DNA from: Amaurobius ferox
Taxonomy: Eukaryota; Arthropoda; Arachnida; Araneae; Amaurobiidae
DNA: 64,000 bases
Direction: 5' to 3'
NCBI GenBank assembly: GCA_951213105.1
Contig: OX578152.1
Coordinates: forward strand, 98,121,068 to 98,185,067
Part shown: positions 47,038 through 58,468 of the stretch, one piece after another
How positions within the stretch are numbered: position 1 is the first letter of the stretch
How the letters are laid out: the number at the start of each line of letters is the position of its first letter
Made by a program: the position numbers and the translations under genes
Notes under the pieces: model-generated
Told to the model about the DNA's origin: nothing
The model's database searches: none
What the model saw: the letters and a program-made list of their open reading frames with translations, nothing else

Positions 47038-47363
47038 ACATAATAGAAATATAAAAGAAGGGAGGTAACGCAAAGTGCTTACACAAAGGCGGTAAGGGGT
47101 AGTGACCTTACTCCCCAGTTAACAACATGCATGTCTTTAATGCCGCGGCATGCACTCCTGGACGCCAGCACTGACATTAGCCAACCTCCGGAGTGATAAT
47201 CAAAATCATCACAAGACCCTTGATAAAGGAATTGGATATGAAAAAGTAAGCACCAAGTTATAGAGACAGCCAAATTCCTGCACATGCTACATATTTATAA
47301 CATCAAAATATTCAATTCAGTAGTTTTGATGTCTGTGATGTCACAAGCATAAAGATGTTCGAT
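47036..47363 (-). other. Probable 3' untranslated region of the permuted PLE
   Basis: Lies between the last readable RT codon (stop at 47364-47366) and the (TA)n run. It has a more balanced composition than surrounding DNA (CACTCCGGAGGTTGGCTAAT, CATGCCGCGGCATTAAAG). The 68-codon frame at 47079-47285 has no known motif. Assignment as UTR is inferred from position. Confidence 0.45.
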
Positions 47364-47682
47364 TCAAATTCGGAAAGTCTTCAAATATCTACACAAATTC
47401 AACCCATAAATTTCGTTTTTTCTGTAGTAATTTTTGATGTAATGTATCATAAAACGTTTTGGATATTTTTGCATGAATGCCTGTAGTAAGAATTTTTTGT
47501 CACTTTCCAGTCTGGTGACGTCACTGCTTACTATTCTTTTTGTTCTAGCTAGACCACCAATGAATACATTTCTAAATATATTTATGTGTAAATTAGAGGT
47601 CCAATGTATGATACCTGCTGTAGCGATATTATAAGTTATTCTTTTATCATATATATAGAATGAAAGTATATTATGGTTGAAA

Positions 47683-49062
47683 TCAATACTGAGATCCAGA
47701 AAAATTTATTACATTATTCTGAGTTGGTGGATTTTCTTCTAATATTAAATCTGAGTGATAAAATTCAAAATTCACTTGAAAATTTTCGTTTTCATAAGCT
47801 ATTAATAAATCATCGACGTAACGTATGTAAATCAATTCATTGTTAATATGGGACATTTTTTCAAAATGATCAAGATAGATGTCCGCCAAAATTGACGAAC
47901 ATCCCCCGCCCATGGGGATGCCTTTGATTTGCTTATAGAAATTCAGCCCGTTATATAGGTAGTTTTCCTCTACAACAATCTTCATCAGAGATCTATAACG
48001 TTCGATTTCCACATATTTCTGCATCTCAAATTCCCCGTACAACGAGTTAAGTATTCGGTATAATACCTTGAGTTCAATATTGTTAAAAAGTTCTTTAAAA
48101 TCATAAGTTCTGAAAAATAATTTTGCTTGATTAGGCTTTAAGATCTTTATAACTTCGTAGCTATTTCCGACAATATAAGATTCCCGATCTTTAATTTTCT
48201 TTAAGATAGGTTTCAATACCGCGAGAAGCATTTTGTTAGCTTTAGTGAGGTAAGTTTTGTATCCAACTGTTACTGGTCTAAAGCTTTTTGGAGTTTTATG
48301 AAGCTTGGGTATATTTATTAAATATGGATATTTTATTCTTTCTGTATACTTAATACCTGCCTTAAGATATAAGGCCTTGATTCTGTTATTAATCACCTGG
48401 TTTGTTAAAGTTATTTTGCTGTATAAGGCTTGATTTTCGTAATTTGCCATAAGGGTTTTTATGTAAAGGTATTTGCAAGTAAATGCATAATTACCCGGAA
48501 CTTTATCGGTGTATGTTATTACATATTGTTCCTGTAATAACGTAAGATTCTTTATATCCAGTTTACAACTCTCTTGACGAGCATAATACATTCTGTAATA
48601 ATACCCGAAATCATTCAAAACACTTGATCTCCATTTGCTGAATGTAAAATCCGGGATGCTGAATTTTATAGACATCCTATAAATAAATGCATCTAGATTC
48701 TTTGTAAATGAATCTAGTGGATTTCCTTGGTGTGGATTACGGTATTTGGTGCCCAATTTGAAAGCTCTTATTAAGGCATTATTATTGATTACTTCCAGAT
48801 TACTTGTAACTATATGACCTATAACAGGATCTTTATATGGATTGGTGTTGCAATTACATACTACATTGTTTCCAATTGAAAGATTTTTACTTAAAAGGTT
48901 ATAATTGTAAATTTTTCTTCCCAAAGGAATTTCGTAACTGTAAGACGTTCTAATATTTATATCTGTTATAGGAAGATGCTTATGATTTGTTTTCAATATC
49001 TTGCCCAAAAGGGATAGAATTGAAAGTTTTATTTTGAAATAAGATCGATAGATATACCACAT
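47683..49062 (-). pseudogene. PLE reverse transcriptase (permuted element), frameshifted
   Basis: This 459-codon frame encodes the reverse transcriptase that would copy element RNA at a nicked target. Residue positions: IPKLHKTP (251-258) and FRPV (261-264), a PLE signature; DFKELFNNIE (321-330), motif A with the first catalytic Asp; GIPMGGGCSS (381-390), motif B; YVDD (415-418), motif C with the catalytic Asp pair. The natural start is not the Met at 49062. Similarity to copy 1 at 5 kb shows that coding enters from the GIY-YIG frame near 49000, at a CCCTTTTGGG stretch. At the other end the frame runs out at NVINFSGSQY, whereas removing one T from the run at 47700-47704 continues as FLDLSIDFN and then YDKR, the expected RT thumb, down to 47364. 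Two one-base shifts in homopolymers could be mutations or sequencing errors. Confidence 0.9.
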
Positions 49063-49864
49063 CGCATTTTTCTTCGATCTGTGCGTCCTTCAATTTCAAA
49101 TTTAAAAAGGTTGAACGTTTTTTGATCCAATCACACATAGTAGCCAAGTTAAGTTTTTGATAAGAGTTAAGTTCGTTTGTAGACCATATTTTAACTTGTT
49201 GAGACCAGATATGCCATATCTGTTGTAAATATTGTTTTCTTATGCTCAAAACATATAATTTAATAACTTTAATGTTATGTTCTTCAAATTGATATACTTG
49301 TTGCATAAAATTGACAAAAGATTCCTTGCGATCGTTATAATTCTGTTTTTTTCTTCTTTTTTTACTTCTGAACCATCTTCTACATGTATTTTTACTGCTT
49401 ATTTCCACTATAGCGGTATTAGAAGTATTATAGTAAAAATCGTTATTGTATAATCTGTTAAACATCATGGAATTTAATCCATATGGATAAATTGCATTAC
49501 TTTGTAGTATGTGCATATTTTCCCACCAGATGCGTTCTTCCAATGTTACTGCAAAGTCTAAGATTGTAATGGATATATTATTAAAAGAATGTGATTGAAA
49601 GTGAGAATATAGAAGATGGTATTCCTGATTAAAAGCAGAATTTTTCTTAATCTGGCTACGGTGAAGATTAATTCTTAAATTAAGAGGATTTTTTGTTTGA
49701 CCTACATAAGTCAATTCACAAGTTTTACATTTTATCATATATATACATTGGTATGCTTTACAAAATAGTTTGAACTTACATGAATTTCCTATAATATTAG
49801 GATCGGCACAAGGGCAAAGCATGCATCTTTTTGAGTTGCATTTTTTGAATTTGAAGAAAGGCAT
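48980..49864 (-). CDS. GIY-YIG endonuclease domain of the permuted PLE
   Basis: A 294-codon frame. Near the N-terminus is a Cys cluster (C9, C14, C17, C19, C29, C35). The GIY-YIG core follows: CIY (40-42), a CxxC pair inside the motif (C46, C49), YVGQT (53-57), Arg64 in LNLRINLH, His68, a second His near 83-92 (HLLYSHFQSH), Glu115 in RIWWENMHIL, and PYGLN (127-131). The embedded Cys-Cys-His-His pattern inside GIY-YIG is a hallmark I associate with PLE endonucleases of the Naiad/Chlamys type. Residues after about 150 are a basic linker (RRWFRSKKRRKKQ) leading to the RT. The frame ends at a TAG-type shift beyond NSIPFGQ, where the RT frame takes over. It would cut target DNA to prime reverse transcription. 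Confidence 0.88.
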   Translation of the reverse strand: MPFFKFKKCNSKRCMLCPCADPNIIGNSCKFKLFCKAYQCIYMIKCKTCELTYVGQTKNPLNLRINLHRSQIKKNSAFNQEYHLLYSHFQSHSFNNISITILDFAVTLEERIWWENMHILQSNAIYPYGLNSMMFNRLYNNDFYYNTSNTAIVEISSKNTCRRWFRSKKRRKKQNYNDRKESFVNFMQQVYQFEEHNIKVIKLYVLSIRKQYLQQIWHIWSQQVKIWSTNELNSYQKLNLATMCDWIKKRSTFLNLKLKDAQIEEKCDVVYLSILFQNKTFNSIPFGQDIENKS

Positions 49865-49918
49865 GTAACTGAAATGATGTCTGTATACAGGATCTCTATT
49901 ATACTTTTTTTAGGAAAA

Positions 49919-50585
49919 CTGAAATAAATTTTCTATTAGAATTTTTGTGAAAAAAAAAACAATATCGTTTAAAAACTACTGGAATTCTAATATATTTTTA
50001 ATCGAAATCAACACCCGGGAACATCTGCTAATAATTTATACAGTAGGAAAAAAATACGAAAATGAGTTTAGAAAATAGGCGGCATTGAATAAACATCAAC
50101 ATTAAAGATGCAAAGCAAATAAAAAATCATAGCTGCGAAAAGCGCCTTCAGTTCGAATGTTCTGAAAGTGTGCCCTGAATGGTCGTGTGGACATGAGTTT
50201 AGCACAAAAATAATGGTGATTGAAATAAATTAGAAATGAAAATGCTGATAAATTTAGTCTTAAACATTGTTTGTGGAATGGAATTCAGAACTTGAATACA
50301 ATTTATTTTTTGGGAACCCATACCACAGTTGTTGACACCAAAGGTATATGAGTTTTTGAAAACGTTAAAATTTTCTCTTTTACATGTCGCATAAAGAAAA
50401 TATTACAAGGTGATTGAAAAATCTTGGATATCAAAATAGAATGCACAGAGAAATTGACACAGTAGAATTTTTTCCCTGCTATATGCCACTCATATACCGT
50501 CAAAAATATATTAGAAATATCGTCTACTGTCTTTAATGTGTCAGACGATCATTACCGAACTGTTTTACTTTATCCATAGAAGAAC
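49919..50585. other. Spacer, possible 5' flank of the PLE and of the transposase remnant
   Basis: The first ~100 bp may be PLE leader. From about 50290 the sequence could belong to the transposon whose coding remnant starts at 50586, but no terminal repeat was found. Confidence 0.3.
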
Positions 50586-51065
<480 letters not shown>

Positions 51066-51090
51066 ACACACTTCTAGAAAACCATTTTTT

Positions 51091-51216
51091 TACTTTCCTT
51101 ATATACATAATGTATAAGGAAAGTATTGTGACGGGGTCGAAAATTCGAATTCGAGTTTTCGACGGGAGAGCACGTTTCAAGCATCCCTGATCACGAATAA
51201 AACATTTTTGAAGTGA

Positions 51217-51247
<31 letters not shown>

Positions 51248-52007
51248 CAGTGAGTCTGTGGAGACGATAACTGACGAACGAATGGACCGATTCGAACCAA
51301 ATTTGGTACAAAAATCACAATCCGTAAACACTGGAAGCCTATTGTTTTTATACATAATCGAATGTTCAGAACCCCCCTAAATTTTCGAATAAAATTTTGA
51401 AAAAATCGTCAAAAAATCAAAATCACTAATAAAGTTACGCTATTAGACATTTCTTATGTAATTTTTCATTAGAAAATGATTGACATAAATTTTAGAACGG
51501 TAACATGAACCGTTCACGAGATATTACACATTTTTAAAAAAAATATTAAAAGTCATATAAAATGAAAAAGAAATATTTCCTATTGAGAAACATGTTAACT
51601 TTTCATATGTAATATCATGCGATAAATTGGGTGACATCAATCTCGTGGATCTAGTTCGTTCCATTCATGAAAAAAGATACTTTGAGTACTACTTTTGTAT
51701 TTGAACGCCAATCTCATTTATTTGCTGTATGAACAACTTATTTCTTCGTCCATAACGCTTGCCGACGAATTTGGCGAAATGTCGCCAACTTGGCGACTTT
51801 TTGAAATGTTGCCAAATTAACGAAAATCTCGCCAAATGGATAAAAATGACGCTAAATCAATGAAAATGACGACCAATTGTCGAAAATTCAATACCTTGGA
51901 AAGAATAGTAGTATCTACTATAAGAAAAACCTATTTTTTTACTGTAAAATTAGTAAATTTATTACATTATATAAGGAAAGTCATGTGTTGCCCACATCAG
52001 ATTTTTT
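51091..52007 (-). mobile_element. Interspersed repeat family B, copy B6
   Basis: Tail hairpin TACTTTCCTTATATACATAA + TGTATAAGGAAAGTA at 51091-51125, GTGACGGGGTCGAAAATTCG, (GT)n at 51219-51248, and the head read in reverse GGAAAGTCATGTGTTGCCCA + CATCAGATTTTT. Full length. Confidence 0.88.
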
Positions 52008-52424
52008 TCTATGCGGTGGTATGAGAAATTAAAAATCAATAGCAATTTGAATGCAAATATTGTGGCTATTAATCCGAAGTGAAATCTAAAAAGGTAGTTT
52101 CATTTTTCAAATAATATGGTTATTAGTTAAGATACGACCATTGTCAGTCGACAATAAGAGAATAAATGAAAGACAAATGCATTCTTGTAAGCAGACTTTG
52201 AGATTTAGATTAGCAGCAATTTCTGTTAGTTATGATAATCGAAGAATAATAATTCTTTTTCTATCTTTTAAATAAATGCTTTTAAATAAATATCTTTTAA
52301 ATAAATATTTAGATTTGTTTGATTGGTTGTAAATGAGACAATTCATTGTAACATACTAAAGCCCATACTACATATAGTTTATTTATTTATTTATTTTTGT
52401 GGTATTTAAGATTACTAATTATTT
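52008..52424. other. AT-rich spacer, nothing recognised
   Basis: A run of TTTATTTATTTATTTATTT lies near 52380. Confidence 0.35.
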
Positions 52425-52740
52425 CTTTCCCTACCTCCATACCTAATAATGAATAAAGAAATTTTTAAGATAGATTCTAAAATTAAAATATTAAAATTCG
52501 AATTTTTGATTCATTGTCATGTCTTAAGTACGCTAGAACGTGTATCGATTATAGTTATATGTCAGTTTGTGTGTATCTATCGATCTACTTGTACAATATA
52601 TATACTCACTTTAGCTCTGCAAAATTTCATAAAACACTGTAAAGACTTGTATATCTTAACCTGGTTCTGATTAGAATTTGGTACGATGTAGAGAAAAGTT
52701 GGACTGCCTTATTGTACAATGACCCGTAAAAATTTATAAA
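52425..52740 (-). mobile_element. Degenerate A-like fragment
   Basis: TTCGAATTTTTGATTC, CTAGAACGTGTATCG, CTGATTAGAATTTGGTACGA and GAAAAGTTGGACTGCC echo the tail half of family A in the same order. Strongly decayed. Confidence 0.4.
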
Positions 52741-52761
52741 ATCGTGTTTAATAAGAGAAGA

Positions 52762-53240
52762 TGGATATGTGTGTGTTTGTTTGGATATGTGTATGTTTGT
52801 TTGGATATGTGTGTATTTGTTTGGATAGGTGTGTGTTTGTTTGGATATGTGTGTATTTGTTTGGATAGGTGTGTGTTTGTTTGGATATGTGTGTATTTGT
52901 TTGGATAGGTGTGTGTTTGTTTGGATATATGTGTATTTGTTTGGATATGTGTGTATTTGTTTGGATAGGTGTGTGTTTGTTTGGATATGTGTGTATTTGT
53001 TTGGATAGGTGTGTGTTTGTTTGGATATGTGTGTATTTGTTTGGATAGGTGTGTGTTTGTTTGGATAGGTGTGTATTTGTTTGGATAGGTGTGTGTTTGT
53101 TTGGGTATGTGTGTATTTGTTTGGATAGGTGTGTGTTTGTTTGGATATGTGTGTATTTGTTTGGATAGGTGTGTGTTTGTTTGGATATGTGTGTATTTGT
53201 TTGGATAGGTGTGTGTTTGTTTGGATGTGTGTCTGTTTGT
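52762..53240. repeat. Minisatellite, 20-bp unit in a 40-bp higher-order pattern, ~24 units
   Basis: Two 20-bp variants alternate: GGATATGTGTGTATTTGTTT and GGATAGGTGTGTGTTTGTTT. The alternation is regular over most of the array, so the amplified unit is 40 bp. The 254-codon - strand frame (52627-53391) reads it as repeated SKQTHTYPNK/PIQTNTH peptides and is a repeat artefact. Confidence 0.95.
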
Positions 53241-53868
53241 ATGTAGTCTTTACTATCAGTGAACGCTGAAACTCTATTAATTTTAAATGAGGTCGAATGT
53301 TTAAAAGTCCTTCCCCCTCTAATTTTTGAATTAATTTTTTGAAAACATCATAAAAAATCAAAGCCTTTAATACTCTTATGTAAATAATCATTTCATATTT
53401 AACTATTCAGTAGAAAACAATAGCATACATAAGTCTTGAATTATTACCCGTTTTTCAAATGCATTAAAAAAAAATTGCATGAAATTCAAAAGAAAATGCG
53501 AGTATTATCAAATAGGTTCACTTCCATATACAATATTTCGAGACAAATGTGTTAACATCATTCTCATTGGATCTCGTACGTTCCATTCACGTGAGCAATT
53601 ACATTTTGTTATAGTTTTATATTTTGATGCCAAAGTCATTTATTTCACGGGATATTAATTAAATGCCCGTTGCATTTTGATGAGGATTTTGTACATTACC
53701 ATGATTAAATCATTCTGTTTAGATTCAGAAGTTACCTAAAGAGTACAATTGCTATTTACGTAGTTAGTAAATCAATGCTAATAACATTGCGCTGTAGATC
53801 TTGTACACCGTTATTTTAGTGTAAAATAATTAGTCATTACATTATGTGAAGTCATGTGTGAAAGATTG
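53241..53868 (-). mobile_element. Interspersed repeat family C, copy C2
   Basis: C-type blocks: TGTTTGTATGTAGTC, GTGAACGCTGAAACTC, TTTTTGAATTAATTTTTTGA, GTAGAAAACAATAGCATACA, TTTATTTCACGGGATATTAA, TTGCATTTTGATGAGGATTT and ACATTATGTGAAGTCATGTG. The 20-bp minisatellite lies where other copies have a GT tract. The head end touches A5. Confidence 0.6.
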
Positions 53869-54418
53869 TTACTTTCCCTGCATTACATGGTAATGTATGG
53901 GGGAAAGTATTGGAATTGTGTCAAAAATCGCAACTTGATTTTTGTCGGAACTACACGTTTTGGGACCTCTAGAACAAGAAAAACAGTATTTAGCGTGATA
54001 GGTGCTGATTAGATTTTGGTACAATTCGAGAAAAAAGAACTTGTCTTTTTTTACGAAATGGCCCACAAAAATCGTCAAAATCTAAAATAAAAGATTGCGT
54101 ATGCTCACATGTATCAATAAAATGTTTTTAGACATGATTTTTGATGATGAAAGGAATAAAACCAACCCCATTACTTTATGACTAACCGTTCTCGATATAT
54201 TTTAGTTTTTTTAGTAGTTTTTGCTGTGCCGCCTTTAAAAATACGTTCAGTTCCCAAATGAAAACGAAAATTGAATTAAAAGCGCAAATTCAGTGTCATT
54301 TCAAATAACTATGCTTGTTATATTTGCAATTAAATTCAATTTAATGAATTATTAAAGAAATAATGAGGAAATGAATTTGATTCTGTAGGGAAGTCATGTG
54401 CTGCCCACATTAGAGTAT
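53869..54418 (-). mobile_element. Interspersed repeat family A, copy A5 (internally deleted)
   Basis: Tail TTACTTTCCCTGCATTACAT + GGTAATGTATGGGGGAAAGT, then the body without a GT tract, and the head GGGAAGTCATGTGCTGCCCA + CATTAGA. About 550 bp against ~820 in A1. Confidence 0.8.
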
Positions 54419-55582
54419 TTTACTTTACAGTAAATAAATTGGATATAAAAAATATCTTCACAACATTTTTACAGACAATAAAAATGATTTCTTTTAAGGG
54501 GTTTGTCTTTACGTGATTTGAAACTTAAATGTACACTGTCAGACTTGTCTGACAATTGCTAAACCTTTAAAAAATATATAAGCCACATTTCCAAAGTTTG
54601 TGTGTACTTGTTTATTCTATAAGAACTGTTTTGTTTCTTCATTCTTTTCTCACGTTTTTTTTTTCATTTTGCTTTTCTACATTTTATTTGAAATTTTTAT
54701 ATATAAGAAAACGAAAATGTTGATGTCACGCGTAGGAAAGCCATGTATATTTTTACTCCAGACAGTATTAGGCGAAAACTAATCTGATATGGGCAACGGA
54801 TGAAATGGATATTTATTTGAAATTATATCCAATTTTCAGATTTAAAACCATTTTCCTTTTATTTGGAAACTTAGCGTATTTTAAAATAGCTGCCATGCCA
54901 TGAATTTCTTAAAAAAAATAATTCAATAAAGGAAAACATGTTTATTTTAGAACAAAATGGCGATCTTAATATATGCCATAAATTAATTAAGTACAGAAAA
55001 AATATTCAATTAATATGTTTAAGTATATTCACATTTTTATTCTAGTTTTTGTCGATTTTTGCAGTCCATTTCTAGAAAGAGGCAGGGTTTTGTATACCTA
55101 ATGGTATCCAAACCCAATTAGCGCAAAAGCGATTTGGAACAACACAGTAACTAACAATCTAAGTAATTGCTAACCCTCAAATGACCATTTACAATCAATT
55201 ACCAACAATTTACAATCTTCAGGAAGAAATTTCGATTTAGGATAATGATCCAAGTACCACATTGTAGGAATAATTATTTCATTTTTTATTTTGGATGTAT
55301 ATCTCTTTCGTCAGGAACATAGTTTCCATTTACTTTCATCAAGAGAGAATTACGAACCCATTCAATTCGCAGGGATTCATTCAACGCCATCGTTTTCATC
55401 TCAGCAGTTATCATAGCCTAAAAATTACAGCTTTCTTGATGTAGTCTATATAAAAGACATTTATCTTGCGTGCTTGATGCTGAGATCAGGAGCCCTATTC
55501 CAAGCTTTGTCATAGTTTTGCATCTATCGGTAGAAGGGGCTCTTATGGCGGAGCGATAAAGTCTATTCAAAATAAAAAAATT
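54419..55582. other. AT-rich spacer, nothing recognised
   Basis: No coding or repeat structure I can support. Confidence 0.35.
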
Positions 55583-56290
55583 TGATGTTGGCCGCACATG
55601 ACTTTCATTACAAACTCAAATTCATTTTTTGTTTTATAATGCACTAAAAGATGTGCCCGTCATATGACAGAATTAAAAATCTGCAAAGCATTGCCTCCCA
55701 TTTAACATTAATTTTATCAATTTGGTGACATTTTTATCAATTTGGGGACATTTTTATCAATTTGGCGACATTTTCGTCAATTTGGCAAAATTTGAAAAAG
55801 TCGCCAAGTTTGCGACATCTCACCAAATTTTTTGCCAAGCATTACAGACGGACGGAGAAATGAGCTATTCATATAGTCGTTTGTTATGTTATTTGCAAGA
55901 TATTGAATTTTCATCAATTAGTCGTCATTTTCATTGATTTAGCGTCAGTTTTTCAATGTGGAGACATTTTCGTCAATTTGTCAGCATTTAGAAATACTCG
56001 CAAATTTTGCGATATACCGCCAAAATTAGTCGCTAGAATTTCGCCAAGCTTTACAAACAGAGAAATAGGTTACTCTTATAGTAGATTCTTATATTTTTTG
56101 TTCAAGATATTGAATTTTCAGCAATTAGTTGTCATTTTTATCAATTTGTCTACATTTTTATCAGTTTGGCGACATTGTCCTCAATTTGGAAACATTTAAA
56201 AAATTTCGCAAAGTTGGCGATATTCCGCCAATTTCGACACCAAAATTTCGTCAAACGTTACCCAGAGATAGATAGATAAACAGATAGATG
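55583..56290 (+). mobile_element. Chimeric A/B-like element with internal tandem units
   Basis: Head TTTGATGTTGGCCGCACATG + ACTTTCATTAC. Next come about three diverged ~180-bp repeats of the GCGAC block that occurs once in family B (55720-55860, 55915-56050, 56110-56235), each with TTTTATCAATTTGGCGACAT-like and GCCAAG-CGTTAC-type parts. No tail hairpin. Frames at 55722-56199 are incidental. Confidence 0.6.
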
Positions 56291-56390
56291 TGGTTATATT
56301 ATAAATTAAATCGAGTTTCATTGCTCAAAACCATACGAATACTTTTTTGGTAGTATTATACCCAATTTGTAGTTTTAATAAGCTTCCTTT

Positions 56391-57311
56391 TTATTTTCCT
56401 TATACACAATAATGTATAAGCAAAGTATTGTGACGGGGTTGAAAATTCGAATTTGAGTTTTCGACGGGAGAGCACGTTTCAAGCATCCTTGATCACGAAT
56501 CGAACATTTTTGAGGTGATGTCTGTGTGTGTGGGGGGGGGGGGGGGAGGGGAGACGATAACTGACAACTAATGGACCGATTCGAACGAAATTTGGTATAA
56601 AAATTACAATTCGTGAATACTGGAAGCCTATTGTTTTTATACGCAATCGAATGTTCAGAACCCTCTTAAATTTTTTAGTGAAATTTAAAAAAAATCATTA
56701 AAAAATCAAAACTTCTAATAAAGTTACACAAATAGACATTTCTTATGTAATTTTTCATTATAAAATGATTGACATAAATTTTAGAACGCTAACATGAACC
56801 GTTCTCGAGATATTGCACATTTTTCAAAAAAATTATCAAAAAATTATATAAAATAAAAAAAATATATTTTCTATTGAGAAACATGTTCACTTTTCATATA
56901 TAATATCATGCAATAAATTAGGTGACATCATTCTCGTGGATCTAGCGCGTTCTATTCATGAAAGAAAGATACTTTGAGTAATATTTTTGTATTTGAACGC
57001 CAATAGTCATTTATCTGTTATAAGAATAGATTATTTCTCCGTCCATCACGCTTGGCGAGATGTTGGCGACGAATTTGGCGGAATATCGCCAATTTGGCGA
57101 CTTTTTAAATGCTACAGAATCAAAGAAAATCTCTCCAAATGGATAAAAATGACGCTAAATCAATGAAAATAACGACTATTTGACGAAAATTCAATATCTT
57201 GGAAAAAATGTAAGTATCTACTATTGGAATAACCTATTTTGTTTTTACTGTAAAAATAGTAAATACATTGCATTATATAAGGAAAGTCATGCGCTGCTCA
57301 CATCAAATTTT
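56391..57311 (-). mobile_element. Interspersed repeat family B, copy B7
   Basis: Tail hairpin TATTTTCCTTATACACAATA + ATGTATAAGCAAAGTATTG, a G-run (56532-56552) instead of (GT)n, body, and the head read in reverse GGAAAGTCATGCGCTGCTCA + CATCAAATTTTT. Confidence 0.86.
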
Positions 57312-58270
57312 TTATTAAGTAACTTAACGCATTTTAAAATGTCACCAGCTCCTCGAAATTCACTCAAATTTTAAATATCTCAAATACGGATCATCCTAGA
57401 GTAATAACGTTGACCTTATTTGATTAGCTGGTAAAAAGTACATAAAATACAAACATTTAAATAACAAAATTGTATATTGAATTTTTTATTTCATGATTTT
57501 GACAATTTTTGTCGACTATTTATTTCGCTAAAAAAGCAGATTCTATTTTCCATATTGTACCAAAATCTAATCAGCGCCAGGGTAACACACTAGAGTCTCA
57601 CCTTTGTAATTAACGTTTTCTTTTATCTCGCTTTGCTGCTGAGTTAATTTCCAAGCAATTTCTTTAATCCTCCGCTAGGGGCGCTACAATATTTTTTTTC
57701 CGAACGGGCTTGGTTATTCTACTATAGATAGATCTAACGCATACATTCATGGACCTTCCCTTGTAAAGTTATCGGAGTTTACTTACGGATTTTCTTAGAA
57801 ACACTGAATTTCAGCTATACTCTTTCATTGAAAACTTTAGCGAGAAGTAATGCAGATGCATAACAGAATTCAATCCCATGACTGTAGAAGTTTTGTGAAG
57901 TATGGTTGTAAAACTCGTAAACGAGGAAGCACATTAAAATTTTCGGGGAGTTTCTTATCCTTAAACTATAAGCTGGACTTTTTACATTCTCGTTCCTACT
58001 GAAATAGATATAAAATGGAGTAAAATTAAATTTAAAAAGTTGAGACCGAGGTGAGCTCGACGAAATTCGAAACTTTTTTGCGAATTTGATTATACAGCAC
58101 TGTTGCATCTTGCATATGAATAAAAATTCTGAAGGTTTATGTTTAAATCCTATCATGTGATAACATCCGGCAGGAGCGGTTTTAAATAGCAAAATATACA
58201 CTACCAGGAAATCTAGTATCCGGCATTGTTCGGGATTTTAAGCAGAGTATTTATACAATTAATTTCTTCG
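57312..58270. other. Spacer with an unrecognised 128-codon frame
   Basis: 57312-57600 carries A-like traces (CCAAAATCTAATCAGCGCCA + GGGTAACACAC near 57560). The - strand frame at 57815-58201 is the longest in the window not explained by a repeat, but I see no motif, signal peptide or paralogue. Confidence 0.3.
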
Positions 58271-58468
58271 CGTGTTCACGCGGAGTACGGGGACGTTAAT
58301 TATGTGGGTCCGTAAGTCCTTCCGACAAGGTGGTGGTAGAGGAAGGAGGGTACGGTCCTTGTGGATTCCGCCCCCACTGGGTTCCGGTCTAAACTGAGTG
58401 GCACTGTCCCGTCCGTCCAAACGGATATCTTACGCTTTCGGGTAGATCGGACGATTGAGGTCAAAAAA
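58271..58468 (+). mobile_element. SINE body, 5'-truncated (no tRNA head)
   Basis: CGTGTTCACGCGGAGTACGG, AAGTCCTTCCGACAAGGTGG, TTCCGGTCTAAACTGAGTGG and GTAGATCGGACG match the shared SINE body. The Pol III head is missing. The 60-codon - strand frame 58300-58482 is a shadow of it. Confidence 0.85.

Larger units (their letters stand above)
47364..49918 (-). mobile_element. Penelope-like retroelement with N-terminal GIY-YIG endonuclease (Naiad-type)
   Basis: A single element on the - strand: GIY-YIG endonuclease first (49864 down to 48980), reverse transcriptase next (about 49005 down to 47683), and the RT thumb continuing in another frame to a stop at 47364-47366. Canonical Penelope elements have the endonuclease after the RT. 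The order seen here is that of the Naiad/Chlamys clade of PLEs, known from many invertebrates. Coding signal may begin upstream of the first Met: in-frame codons before 49864 read KKYNRDPVYRHHFSY after a stop in an A-run near 49912. No telomerase-like or LTR features are seen. The copy is broken by frameshifts but retains all catalytic motifs. Confidence 0.9.

Noticed and set aside
47079..47285. 68-codon minus-strand frame after the PLE reverse transcriptase
   Set aside because: No similarity to RT thumb or other PLE parts; the true RT continuation lies upstream and ends at 47364.
52627..53391. 254-codon minus-strand frame with HTYPNK/QTNTH repeats
   Set aside because: It is the 20-bp minisatellite read in a frame without stops (20-bp units cycle all three frames); no start context or conserved flank supports a protein.
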